Below, one piece after another: positions 44,446-54,303 of a stretch of 64,000 nucleotides of DNA; position 1 is the stretch's first letter, and every line of letters begins with the position of its first letter. A program made the position numbers and the translations under genes. The notes beneath the pieces were generated by a model. That model did not search any database, was not told the origin of the DNA, and saw only the letters and a list, made by a program, of their open reading frames with translations. Source of the DNA: Taeniopygia guttata (taxonomy: Eukaryota; Chordata; Aves; Passeriformes; Estrildidae); NCBI RefSeq assembly GCF_048771995.1, contig NC_133030.1, forward strand, positions 11,238,001 to 11,302,000, in the 5' to 3' direction.

Positions 44446-44962
44446 TGTGAGAAACAACCACCCACTGGTTAAAATTTTTAAAGGTTTATTAAACCTTAAC
44501 AAAAAATACAGCAAAAGGACAAAATGGTTGGGAGCTTCCCTCCTGGCTGCCTAACACGTGTCTGGCTCATGTTCAGGATGGATGCTTCACCTTTGATACC
44601 CTGGTTGGATTGCATCAGCTAAACCTGCCCCCCCCACAAAATCTGTCAGTCAGCTCTTCTTTGCTGTTCATTGCTGAGGCCTGCTTTCCTGCAACTTCAT
44701 TGGAGGGTCAGGTGTTGTCCTGCTGCACACCCCCACCCCAGCAGCAAGCTTTGGTGCAGGCCTTCTTTCTGCCTGTCCTAGATGACTCGAGATCTCTGAT
44801 GGAAACAGTACAGAGGGGGAAAGGGGACTATGGGGAGAACAGGGGGCAGCTAAGCAACAGACTAAAGAACATAATTATACATCAATAAAGCTTCTCTTAA
44901 GATTCACACAGTATTCATCCCTTAACTGCGAAAGCAAATCATCTCATGATCCATCTATAATA
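44446..44962 (-). mobile_element. Candidate solo LTR inserted in unit C
   Basis: About 517 bp absent from the aligned sites in units A and B. The plus strand starts TGTGAGAAACAACCACC. Read on the minus strand it has AATAAA close to its end (GTTTAATAAACC) and terminates in CACA. It is flanked by CATCC on the left and TACCC on the right, which could be a diverged 5-bp target duplication. No coding content is present. The right terminus is uncertain. Confidence 0.5.
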
Positions 44963-45159
44963 TACCCTTTTAAATTTTGGCCACTTTACTTTTGAACAAC
45001 TTCAGAAGAAGTGAAAATGTTTATTCTCTATGTTATTTCTCAGCCTCCTGCAGAACAGCCCAACCCTCCCACCCCACCATTTCCACGGCTCTCCACCCCT
45101 GCACATCTCACTCCTCCCCACTGAATCCTTCCCACTGCAGGGAGCTGCTGAGGAGCCTC

Positions 45160-45207
45160 ATGGTCCATCCCTGGATTCTCCAAGCACTGACTCCCCATCC
45201 ATGCTGA
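45160..45207 (+). promoter_or_regulatory. Upstream ORF, unit C copy
   Basis: MVHPWILQALTPHPC; still intact although the downstream receptor is broken. The exon starts at 45,141. Confidence 0.5.
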
Positions 45208-45250
45208 CCACAGCCAGGGCCACATCCCACCGCCTGCCCAGTGTCCATCC

Positions 45251-46197
45251 ATAGGGATGAGCACCTTGTCCCCCCCTGCCATCTCACCACTGAAGGGGAC
45301 AGTCTGTGTGAGATAGATGTCCCCAGCATGGCCATAGACAGTGTGACACTGCTCATCTGCCTCTGTGGGCTGGCTGGGAACGGGGCTGTGCTCTGTGTCC
45401 TTGGGTTCTGCATCCAGAGGGACACCATGAAACCCATCACTGCCTGCATCCTTGGCCTGGCCATCATCAACTTCCTCTTCCTCATCTTCATGGTCTCCTC
45501 CACTCTGCTCTTCCTGCTGGAGGATTTGTCCTGCTCTGCCATCACGTCCCCAGCGTACATAAGCTTCCTTTTCCTCCTCTTGCTGATGTTCCACAGCGTA
45601 GGGCTGTACCAGCTGATGGCCATCAGCATCGAGAGGTGCAGGTGCATCCTCTGCCCACGTGGGCTCTTCTGCCACCTTCCCCAGGACCTGTCATGGGTGC
45701 TGGTGAGTGCCATGCTCTGGGCCCTTTCCATCACTGCCATCGCTGCCATTTCTGTGGTGACTTCCCTGTCCAAGTCACAGGAACACAAGCTCTGCTGGAG
45801 GCTCTCATCTCCCTCTACATCCTCAACCTCCTCGTCTTTGCTCCATCCGTGGTCATTTCCAGCACAATCCCCTTCATTCATTTCAAGGGTAGCTCCCAGC
45901 TGCAGCAATTCAAGAGGCTCGACATCACTGTCTTCCTCACTGTGCTCCTCACTCTCCCCCTCAGTCTCTGGAATTTCCTGCAGCAGCTCGGCTGCACCAC
46001 TGTGTCCCCTCAGGTTGTTCTCCTGTTCACTGCATGCACAGCAGCATCAACCCCTTCATCTTCTTCTCAGTAACAAAGTGCTGGAGGTGCTGTGCTGCTC
46101 CGTGGAGTCTCTCAGGGAGTGCCTCCAGAAGGTCTCTGGGGAGCCTGAAGGAAAATCTACCCACAGGAATGATGCCAGCAGGGACACGGGGGGCTGA
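45251..46197 (+). pseudogene. MRGPR-like receptor pseudogene (unit C)
   Basis: Aligned with the five intact copies. The ancestral start is ATA at 45,251. A one-base deletion near 45,289 shifts the frame. TM1 to TM4 then read well, including GNGAVLCVLGF and, notably, an intact ISIERCRCILCP motif. A one-base deletion near 45,800 moves TM5 and TM6 (LNLLVFAPSVVISS; LDITVFLTVLLTLPLS) to another frame. Another loss near 46,028 puts TM7 (SSINPFIFFS) in a third frame, and an insertion near 46,090 restores the first frame for the tail. The apparent 318-codon plus frame starts at GTG and reads nonsense after TM4. This copy keeps ERC and NP, so it may preserve the ancestral motif state. Confidence 0.9.
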
Positions 46198-46272
46198 GCC
46201 TGTTAAACCCTTCAACTTCCCCAATGCAGGACCATGGGGCAGTGGTTGAGAGTTTCCTTGAGCCACCAGATT

Positions 46273-46278
46273 ATTAAA
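46273..46278 (+). promoter_or_regulatory. Poly(A) signal variant ATTAAA (unit C)
   Basis: Aligned with the other unit 3' ends. Confidence 0.45.
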
Positions 46279-46519
46279 TATCCATTATATCACTCTCCTG
46301 CTCTGTATTCCTGCAGGAGAAGGCATCAGGGAATTTGCAAAGGGCCACATGTGAGAAATGCTCTGCAGGAATCACATTGGAGCATGGCTTTGCTCCTCTC
46401 TCATGGGTCCTAGAGCACTGTTCCCCAAACAGATCCTTCCCAACAGGACCGTGATCCCAAAATTCCCCCTGGCACCTGCGTCCTGCATCCTGCTGAGGTC
46501 TGATGTCAACAAGCAGCAC

Positions 46520-48040
46520 CGTTAACCCTGAGCTGCCTTTGCCCCCTCTGCCAGCGCTTCCCGGCTTCCCCTGGCTCCTGCTGCCAGCCGGGAATGTGGC
46601 TGGTGGGAGGGGACAGAGAGGTTATTAGCCAGGAATTTTGTGATTGTTTCGAAATTTCATAATGAACTCTGTTTAATTACTCAGAGCATATTTGACTGTG
46701 GTTTTTTAGCTGGTTTTGATTTAGATTTGTGTTGGCTGAGTGTCAGTAGAAAACTCTGTGGATCAGTACCCGTTAGAGAACTTACTCAGTAGCTGGAGAA
46801 CAAAATTCAATAAAGTATTTTTTAATGGTTAACATATAACTAGAAATTAATTGAACATCATAGACTGAGAATGATATCTTGAGGGAATTAGGAGTTCAGA
46901 GGCCTGAACACGCCGGAAGACTTGATTAATAAATTGCAAGAGATAAATTGCAATGGCAATAAGAGACCCATTTCCTAAGCTTGTAAACCTCAGAAGACTT
47001 AATCAATGGTAACTGTCTAACCAAGACATCAAAGTTAATAAAACATTTTTTCACTGGAAAAAAAAAAACCAACAAGTTATGTATTAAACTAAGAGAGACA
47101 ACATATTTTGGTAGTAATTAAAAGAAACAAAACAGTCATAACATGAAATAATAAATTAGGAGCACTTTTAGGAGTATCTATAAAAAAATCTGGACTATTA
47201 TAGTGCATAAAAATGCCTGAAAAAATGTTGTTTCTTTGAACATGTCTATGGTAAATAAATTTCCAAAAGGCTCACAATTTTGACTCAAAATTGTTACTAG
47301 TCTATAATGCTTTTACTGTTAGACTTAAACTTCTTGGTTGCAGAGGGGACACACCCATGGCTTGTACTCTCTGGCACAACCATGATCTCCAGTGCCCAGA
47401 GCTGGGCTGGCACCGGCACAGCTGGCCCTGACACGATGGCCATGGGGCTCAGCATTTCTCACTCCAACTGCTTTGTGAGTGTCACAGCAGAGATCTCCCC
47501 AGAGATATTTCGTTTTTAATTTTGTGAGCCAGATGCAAAGGTCTCTCAGCCTTCAGAAATTCTTCCTCTCCACTGCCTTCAGCTGCCCCCTCAGCAGGCT
47601 CCGATGGTGCAGCAGCAAGGAGAGGAGAAGGCCGTGGTCCTCAGCACGGCCACCCCCTTCCAGGAGCAGGGTGGCACCTGTGTTTGTCACCATGGGCTCC
47701 ACGGGGCATCACCCTGCTCCCTGTGGCTTTGCTGAGGTCACCAGCCCCACCACATCCCACACTTTTTCTCCAGCACCACCACATCCCACATCTTTTCTCC
47801 AGCCCCACCACATCCCACACCTTCCCACCACATCTTCTGAAGCTGTAATTGCAGGATTAACCCCTGATTTGTAAATGGACCAAACTTATATCTGTCTGAA
47901 AAACCCGTGACCATTGTCCGTTTTGGGTGTAGCCCTCTCAGAGGCTTTGACTGCCCAAGGGGTACCTTTGGAAGGCCTTTGATAAATACCTGCTTTCATT
48001 CTCTTCACCTTGTCTGGCCTCTGTTCTAGGAAGCCACGCC
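46520..48040. other. Unique AT-rich insertion in the tail of unit C
   Basis: No gene is recognised. 46.6-47.3 kb is AT-rich and not found in other units; 47.3-47.9 kb has a short minisatellite. It may derive from a mobile element, but no terminal structure was identified. Confidence 0.45.
47742..47820 (+). repeat. 29-bp minisatellite, about 2.7 copies
   Basis: Units start at 47,742, 47,771 and 47,800, each beginning CAGCMCCACCACATCCCACA. Confidence 0.8.
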
Positions 48041-48176
48041 AAGGCATCAGGCAGGCAGGGGCTGGAGGGGGCAGGAGGGGTCTGGGTGCCCCCAATCCCA
48101 AATCTCCCATTGGACGGCAGCAGAGCCCAACAGGCCACACTTGCAGCCAGGGAGTGGCCTTGACTGGGAAACCAGC

Positions 48177-48694
48177 GGGATGGGATGGGATGGGATGGGA
48201 TGGGATGGGATGGGATGGGATGGGATGGGATGGGATGGGATGGGATGGGATGGGATGGGATGGGATGGGATGGGATGGGATGGGATGGGATGGGATGGGA
48301 TGGGATGGGATGGGATGGGATGGGATGGGATGGGATGGGATGGGATGGGATGGGATGGGATGGGATGGGATGGGATGGGATGGGATGGGATGGGATGGGA
48401 TGGGATGGGATGGGATGGGATGGGATGGGATGGGATGGGATGGGATGGGATGGGATGGGATGGGATGGGATGGGATGGGATGGGATGGGATGGGATGGGA
48501 TGGGATGGGATGGGATGGGATGGGATGGGATGGGATGGGATGGGATGGGATGGGATGGGATGGGATGGGATGGGATGGGATGGGATGGGATGGGATGGGA
48601 TGGGATGGGATGGGATGGGATGGGATGGGATGGGATGGGATGGGATGGGATGGGATGGGATGGGATGGGATGGGATGGGATGGGATGGGATGGG
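48177..48694 (+). repeat. (GGGAT)n microsatellite, about 103 units
   Basis: 518 bp of essentially perfect pentamer. All long frames through it on both strands are repeat artefacts. It occupies the same tail position as the arrays at 51,485 and 53,963. Regularly spaced GGG runs make it a strong G-quadruplex candidate. Confidence 0.99.
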
Positions 48695-49376
48695 GATGAG
48701 GAGTGATACCAAAATCAGCCGGAATAAAGTTCCTAATACCAACTAATTATGTTAGCAAGGGATGTATTGGGCAGCAGGAAATGCAGAAGGATCTCTCCTT
48801 ATTTCTCTGTGTGTTGTGAGACTTTACAATATAGTTTTTATCCACTATAACCATTCCTAGACATTAAAAAGTTTTTCTTATCTAGAACATAGACACCATT
48901 TTCCTGGAACTCATTTCCATGTTTCCCCTTCCTAATGGCAGTCCTTTGGTGCTCTTGGTGAATCCTTCAGAAGGGGTCTCTGTTGGTCCTATTCAGTGTG
49001 TGCTGTGATATTAAAGGTGACCTGGCCTTGAACTTTTCCTTTGGCCATGTGCTCTTGCTTCTTGTTTTAGAGAACTTGCCCCAAAAATACTGCGTGCCTC
49101 CTTATCTGTTCATTAACTGACTCCAGCCACAATTATCATCCTGGGTCCACATTTTTACAGCCTTTTATATTTTCACCAGTTAAGGGGCCACTTATCTTTG
49201 AGCAACTTCAGAAGAGGTGAAAATGTTTATTCTCTCTTATTTATCATTTCCCTGCAAACCAGCCTAACCCTCCCACCTCCCTCTCCCACCCCACCATTTC
49301 CACCACCCTCCTCCCCTGCACATCTCACTTCTCTCCACTGAATCCTTCCCACTGCAGGGAGCTGCTGAGGAGCTGC

Positions 49377-49424
49377 ATGGTCCATCCCTGGATTCTCCAA
49401 GCACTGACTCCCCATCCACGCTGA
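49377..49424 (+). promoter_or_regulatory. Conserved 15-codon upstream ORF (unit D)
   Basis: MVHPWILQALTPHPR; the exon starts at 49,358 after CTTCCCACTGCAG. Confidence 0.6.
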
Positions 49425-49467
49425 CCACGGCCAGGGCCACATCCCACCGCCTGCCCAGCGTCCATCC

Positions 49468-50457
49468 ATGGAGGTGAGCACCATGTCTCCTCTTTTCACC
49501 TCACCAACCAACGGACCTGGTCAGTGTGAGATCAATGTCTCCAGCATGGCCATACACTTTGTGACGCTGCTCGTCGGTGTCTGTGGCCTGGCCGGGAATG
49601 GGGCTTTCCTCCGGCTCCTCCAAATTAATGCCATCACTGAATTTGTGGCATTCAACCATGCCAGCATCAACTTCCTATTCCTCATCTTCATGGTTCCCTC
49701 TGCCCTGCTCTTCCTGCCGGAGGAGGTTTCCTGCTCTGCTATAATGCCCCCAATGTATCTGAGCTTGCTTTCCCAGCTGTCACAGTTCACCTACACCATG
49801 GGGCTCTACCAGCTGATGTTCATCAGCATTGAGAGGTGCAGGTCCATCCTCTGCCTGTTTTTCTGCACTGGGCAACTTTCAGAGCACTTGTTGTGGGTGG
49901 TGATGAGTGCCCTTTTCTGGGCCCTGTTCTTTGTTGTCACCGCCGTCAATCCCACGGTGACTTCCCTGTGCCAGTCACACGAGCAGGAGCAATGCCAGGT
50001 GGGTCTCACCTCCATGTACGCCCTCAACCTCTTCCTCGTTGCTGTACCCATGGTGATTTCCAGCACAATCCTCTTCATTCATCTCAAGGCCGGCTCCCAG
50101 CAGCAGCAGCAACACAAGAGGCTCGACATTGTTATCTTCCTTGTTGCACTCTTCAGTCTGCCCCTCAGTCTCTGGTCTTTCCTGCAGCAGCTCGGTTACA
50201 CAGCTGTGCCCTCCCACGTGGTTTTCCTGCTCACCTGCATCACCAGCAGCATCAAACCCTTCATCTATTTCTTGGTGGGGAGCTGGAAGAGAGACTGCTC
50301 CATGGGGAGCTGCTGGAGACACTGCTCCATGGAGAGCTGCAGGAGGTACTCCTCCATGCAGTCCCTAGGGGAGGCACTCCAAAGTGTGTTTGAGCAGCCA
50401 GAAGAAAACAGTGCCTCTGGAAATGTTCCTCTGGAAATCATGGACACAGAAGCATGA
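49468..50457 (+). CDS. MRGPR-like receptor with Cys-rich tail repeats (unit D)
   Basis: A 329-residue seven-helix frame. TM1 has LAGNGAFLRLL. The TM2 aspartate position reads SINF (N68), unlike VIDF in units A, B and F. TM3 ends LMFISIERCRSILC, so ERC (122-124) is kept. TM7 reads SIKPFIYFLVGS (KPFIY, 263-267), so NPxxY is lost. Loop 3 has SQQQQQHKRLD. The tail contains three 9-residue repeats, for example RDCSMGSCW, RHCSMESCR and RYSSMQSLG, adding cysteines that could be palmitoylated. It is closest to the 52.4 kb copy, especially from loop 3 onward. The start aligns with the other copies; AATAAA is at 50,533. Ligand and coupling are unknown. Confidence 0.85.
   Translation: MEVSTMSPLFTSPTNGPGQCEINVSSMAIHFVTLLVGVCGLAGNGAFLRLLQINAITEFVAFNHASINFLFLIFMVPSALLFLPEEVSCSAIMPPMYLSLLSQLSQFTYTMGLYQLMFISIERCRSILCLFFCTGQLSEHLLWVVMSALFWALFFVVTAVNPTVTSLCQSHEQEQCQVGLTSMYALNLFLVAVPMVISSTILFIHLKAGSQQQQQHKRLDIVIFLVALFSLPLSLWSFLQQLGYTAVPSHVVFLLTCITSSIKPFIYFLVGSWKRDCSMGSCWRHCSMESCRRYSSMQSLGEALQSVFEQPEENSASGNVPLEIMDTEA
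50293..50373 (+). repeat. Three in-frame 27-bp repeats in the receptor tail
   Basis: Units at 50,293, 50,320 and 50,347 with core TGCTCCATGGRGAGCTGC. Units A, B and F have only one equivalent (RPCSVRSL). Confidence 0.85.
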
Positions 50458-50532
50458 GCCTACTTATCCCTTCCACTGCAATGCTGAGGGACACCAGTAC
50501 AGTGGCTGAGGGATTCCTTGAGTGACCTGATC

Positions 50533-50538
50533 AATAAA
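50533..50538 (+). promoter_or_regulatory. Poly(A) signal AATAAA (unit D)
   Basis: About 76 bases after the receptor stop, in CTGATCAATAAATCCCC, which is identical in unit E. Confidence 0.65.
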
Positions 50539-50595
50539 TCCCCACAGGGATCACCCTCCCTGTGCTGGTGCATCCCCCACCCCCTTTCCAGCCCG

Positions 50596-51078
50596 CACTG
50601 GGCTCTGATCCGTGCTTGGGAGGCCTCAGCCTTGAGGAGCAGTCCCTGGGCTCAGCTCCTCTGGCCCTGATCACAAAAACCCTCTGCTCCCAGGAACTGC
50701 TGCTGTCCAACGACCTCCTGGGCTTTTATCAGCAGCCTTGGGAATTCTTTTCCTTCCCTGAATGCCACAACATCCCTGCTCTCACACTTTCACAGCAAGC
50801 TGCCGGCCCCCAGTGTGGCCAGGGTGAAACATTGCTGTGGCTGCAGCCCATCCCTTGGGGCCCCGTAAGCAGCAGCCCAAAAGGAGACCCTTGGAGCTCT
50901 CCTGGGCCCAGCAGCGCTGAGCAGAAGCTCCCTGGCCCTGGGGCCTCTCCGAGCTGGGATCTCTCCCGTCTGCTGCCCTCGGGTGATCCCCGAACGCCGG
51001 CGGCTCCTGGGCTGATCCCCCAGGGCTCGAGGCCCAAGCCTTGGCACGGTGAGGAGATGCCAATGGATCTGCAGGGAG
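50596..51078 (+). repeat. Block nearly identical to 35,208-35,690 in unit A
   Basis: See the unit A entry. The plus frame here stays open longer (to 51,221) only because of downstream sequence differences. Confidence 0.85.
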
Positions 51079-51484
51079 CATTTCACTGCCTCCCAGGGGA
51101 ATTTCTCACAGGCACCCAGCACGGACTCTTCCTGTCTGTGTGCACACACGAGTGCATCTGCTCCTGCAAATGTGGGGAAATGCTAAACGCGTTTCATGTT
51201 ATTTCTTTGCTAAATTGTTAATTTCAAGGTAGAAAAGCAGGAATGGCTTGGAGAAGCAGAGACACTGCTCATGGTCCCAGGTGGAGCAGGGCAGGAGCGG
51301 GGCTGTCCTAGGGGAAAAGGCGGCCCTGGGACGGGACTGGAGGTGGTCAGAGTGTTCCAGAAGGGTCGGAGTGTTCTAGAAGGGTCTGGAGGAGTTCGGA
51401 AGGGTCTGGATGCTGCTGATCCCAAATGTCCTGACTGGAGAGCAGCAGAGCCCAATGGGCAGCGCTTCAAGGCAGGGAGCAGGC

Positions 51485-51657
51485 ATGGGATGGGATGGGA
51501 TGGGATGGGATGGGATGGGATGGGATGGGATGGGATGGGATGGGATGGGATGGGATGGGATGGGATGGGATGGGATGGGATGGGATGGGATGGGATGGGA
51601 TGGGATGGGATGGGATGGGATGGGATGGGATGGGATGGGATGGGATGGGATGGGATG
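51485..51657 (+). repeat. (GGGAT)n microsatellite, about 34 units
   Basis: A 173-bp perfect array ending in a GGGATGCGATGGGG variant; tail of unit D. Confidence 0.98.
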
Positions 51658-52322
51658 CGATGGGGAGTGGGGCAGAGATGGGGGTAAAGAGTGATAACAA
51701 AATCAGCCAGAATCAAGCTCCTAACACCAACTAATGGTGTTACAGAGGGAAGTACTAGGCAGCAGGACACACAGAAGGATCTCTACTTTACAACATGCAT
51801 TTTATCCATTATAACCCTATGCGGGCATTAAAAAGTTTTTCTTATCTAGTACATAAACACCATTTTCCTAGAACTCATTTCCATGCATCTACTTCCCACT
51901 GAGCATCATTTCATGGTCCTGGAGGCTCATTGAGGGGGGCTTCTGGTGGACGCATTCACTGAGTGCTGCGATATTAAAGGTGACCTTGCCTTGAACTTTT
52001 CCTTTGGCCATGTGCTTTTGCTTCTTGTTACAGAACTTGCCCCAAAAACACTGCAGGCCTCCTTATCACTTTCCCCAGTGGGTCCAGCCACATTTATCAT
52101 CCTCTGTCCACACCTTTACATGTTTTAATCTTTCTGCCCAGTTAGTCTTCAAGGAACTTCAGGGGAGTTGAAAATGTTCATTCTCTTGTATTTATCAATC
52201 CCCTGACGTATGGCCCAACCCTCCCACCTCCCTCTCCCACCATTTCCACTGCCCTCCTCCCCTGCACATCTCAGTTCTCTCCACTGAATACTTCCTGCTG
52301 CAGGGAGCTGCTGAGGAGCTGC

Positions 52323-52370
52323 ATGGTCCATCCCTGGATTCTCCAAGCACTGACTCCCCATCCACGCTGA
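52323..52370 (+). promoter_or_regulatory. Conserved 15-codon upstream ORF (unit E)
   Basis: MVHPWILQALTPHPR; the exon starts at 52,304 after CTTCCTGCTGCAG. Confidence 0.6.
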
Positions 52371-52413
52371 CCACCACCAGCGCCACATCCAACCGCCTGC
52401 CCAGCGTCCATCC

Positions 52414-53394
52414 ATGGAGGTGAGCACCATGTCCCCTCTTTTCGCCTCACCAACCAACGGACCTGATCAGTGTGAGATCAATGTCTCCAGCATGGCCATA
52501 CACTTTGTGACATTGCTCTTCGGTGTCTGTGGGCTGTTTGGGAATGCGGCTTTCCTCCGGCTCTTCTACATTAACCCCTCGACCGACTTCGTCTTCAACC
52601 AGGCTATCACCGACTTCCTCTTCCTCATCATCATGGTCCCCTCCACCGTGCTCTTCCTTGTGGAGGAACTGTCCTGCTATGCTATAATGGCCCTGATGTA
52701 TTTGAGCTTCCTTTTCTACCTCTCACTGTTCTCCTACACCATGGGGCTGTACCGCCTGACATTCATCAGCTTTCAGAGGTGCAGGTCCATCCTCTGCCTG
52801 ATATTCTGTGGTTGCCAACTTCCTGAGCGACTGCTGTTGGTGATGATGACTGTACTGTTCTGGGTCCTCCTCTTTGTTGTCACTGCTGTCAATCCCACGG
52901 TGACTTCCCAGTGCCAGTCACTCGAGAAGGAGAAATGCCATGTGGCTCTCACCTCCATATACGCCCTCAACCTCTTCCTATTTGCTGCACCCGTGGTCAT
53001 TTCCAGCACAATCCTCTTCATTCATTACAAGGCCGGCTCCCAGCAGCAGCAGCAACACAAGAGGCTCGACATCGTTATTGTCCTCGTTGCACTCTTCAGT
53101 CTGCCCCTCAGTCTCTGGTCTTTCCTGCAGCAGCTCGGTTACACAGCTGTGCCCTCCCAGGTGGTTTTCCTGCTCACCTGCATCGCCAGCAGCGTCAAAC
53201 CCTTCATCTATTTCTTGGTGGGGAGCTGGAAGAGAGACTGCTCCATGGGGAGCTGCTGGAGACACTGCTCCATGGAGAGCTGCTGGAGACACTCCTCTGT
53301 GGAGTCCCTAAGGAAGGCAATCCACAGGGTGTTTGGGGACCCAGAAGAAAACACTTCCTGTGGAAATGAGCCCACCTCTGATGCAGAGGACTGA
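52414..53394 (+). CDS. MRGPR-like receptor with QRC motif and Cys-rich tail (unit E)
   Basis: A 326-residue seven-helix frame. TM1 reads LFGNAAFLRLF, where the usual GNG is GNA. TM2 keeps the aspartate (ITDF). TM3 ends LTFISFQRCRSILC: the acidic residue of ERC is Q (121), while R and C remain. TM7 reads SVKPFIYFLVGS (KPFIY, 262-266). Loop 3 (SQQQQQHKRLD) and everything after it is nearly identical to unit D, whereas TM1 to TM4 differ widely. The tail has two complete and one degenerate 9-residue Cys-containing repeats. The start aligns with the other copies and AATAAA is at 53,470. It is an intact gene by sequence; expression, ligand and coupling cannot be inferred. Confidence 0.85.
   Translation: MEVSTMSPLFASPTNGPDQCEINVSSMAIHFVTLLFGVCGLFGNAAFLRLFYINPSTDFVFNQAITDFLFLIIMVPSTVLFLVEELSCYAIMALMYLSFLFYLSLFSYTMGLYRLTFISFQRCRSILCLIFCGCQLPERLLLVMMTVLFWVLLFVVTAVNPTVTSQCQSLEKEKCHVALTSIYALNLFLFAAPVVISSTILFIHYKAGSQQQQQHKRLDIVIVLVALFSLPLSLWSFLQQLGYTAVPSQVVFLLTCIASSVKPFIYFLVGSWKRDCSMGSCWRHCSMESCWRHSSVESLRKAIHRVFGDPEENTSCGNEPTSDAED
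53236..53316 (+). repeat. 27-bp repeats in the receptor tail
   Basis: Units at 53,236, 53,263 and 53,290, homologous to those of unit D, so the expansion predates the D/E split or was converted. Confidence 0.85.
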
Positions 53395-53469
53395 GCCTGT
53401 TGCTCCCTTCCACTGCACTGCCGAAGGAACCTAGTGTAGTGGCTGAGGGAATCCTTGAGGGACCTGATC

Positions 53470-53475
53470 AATAAA
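53470..53475 (+). promoter_or_regulatory. Poly(A) signal AATAAA (unit E)
   Basis: Same context as in unit D. Confidence 0.65.
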
Positions 53476-53962
53476 TCCCCACAGGATCACCCTCCCTGTG
53501 CTGATGCATCCCCCACCCCCTTTCCAGCCCGCACTGGTCAGATGTGGGGAAAATGCTGCAGATGTGGGGAAATGCTGCTCTCCCAGGTGTTCCAGTGCCT
53601 GAGACACCTGAGGGGGTCAGGCCTGGGAGCAAGGTTAAGGCCTGAGATACCATTGCAGCTAAACGCGTTTCATGTTATTTCTTTGCTAAATTGTTAATTT
53701 CAAGGTAGAAAAGCAGGAATGGCTTGGAGAAGCTGAGACACTGCTCATGGTCCCAGGTGGAGCAGGGCAGGAGCGGGGCTGTCCTAGGGGAAAAGGTGGC
53801 CCTGGGGCGTGACTGGAGGTGGTCAGAGGGTTCCATAAAAGTTGCGGGGGTTTTGGATGGATCTGGAGGAGTTTGGGAAGGGTCTGGATGCTGCTGATCC
53901 CAAATGTCCTGACTGGAGAGCAGCAGAGCTCGATGGGCAGCACTTCAAGGCACAGAGCGGCC

Positions 53963-53992
53963 ATGGGATAAGATAGGATGGAATGGGATGGG
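53963..53992 (+). repeat. Degenerate GGGAT tail of unit E
   Basis: A few GGGAT-like units (ATGGGATAAGATAGGATGG) at the position of the long arrays in C and D. Confidence 0.7.
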
Positions 53993-54303
53993 AACTGGGA
54001 GTGATCCTGAGATCAGCCAGAGTAAATTTTCCAACACAATGGGAGGCATTAGAAAGGAAAAAGAGATGGATCTCTCCATATTTCCATTTGAGGTGAGACT
54101 TTACAACAGGGGTTTTACCCATAATAACCACACAGAGCCACTAGAGTTCCTTTGTCATCTAATACATAAACATCATTTTCCTAGGACTCTTTTACAAGCA
54201 TCCGCCTCCTTCTCCAAGTCCTTTCCTGGTCCTGGACGATGCCTCACAGGGGTCTTTTGTGGTCACATTCACTGAGTGCTCTGAGAATAAAGATGACCCT
54301 GCC

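Larger units (their letters stand above)
42170..48710 (+). repeat. Tandem duplication unit C (receptor pseudogene)
   Basis: Homologous to unit A from about 31,580 onward, including the CR1 fragment and UTR exon. It is interrupted by a candidate solo LTR (44,446-44,962) and by unique DNA (46.5-48.0 kb), and ends with the long GGGAT array. Confidence 0.8.
48715..51690 (+). repeat. Tandem duplication unit D (receptor at 49.5 kb)
   Basis: Intron-block homology starts at about 48,770 (GAAGGATCTCTCCTTATTTC). The 100-bp UTR exon found in A, B, C and F is not visible here. It contains the block shared with unit A and a 173-bp GGGAT tail. Confidence 0.85.
51695..53995 (+). repeat. Tandem duplication unit E (receptor at 52.4 kb)
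   Basis: Intron block, coding exon and 3' flank are homologous to unit D. It lacks the block shared by A and D, and has only a degenerate GGGAT tail (53,963-53,992). Confidence 0.85.

Noticed and set aside
45241-46197. Single 318-codon plus frame as an intact receptor
   Set aside because: It begins with GTG and loses homology after TM4; TM5 to TM7 lie in two other frames. Called a pseudogene.
48177-48694. CRISPR-like or telomeric repeat
   Set aside because: A perfect 5-mer with no spacers is not a CRISPR array, and GGGAT is not the vertebrate TTAGGG telomere unit. It is a microsatellite inside a duplication unit.
48010-48746. Long frames of repeated GMGWD or IPSHP peptides on both strands
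   Set aside because: Artefacts of the pentamer repeat: a five-base unit stays open in several frames. There is no start context or non-repeat domain.
50562-51221. 219-codon plus frame (and 161 codons at 35,231-35,716)
   Set aside because: It does not begin with ATG, shows no domain, and lies in receptor 3' flank. The high A/D identity is reported as a repeat block instead.
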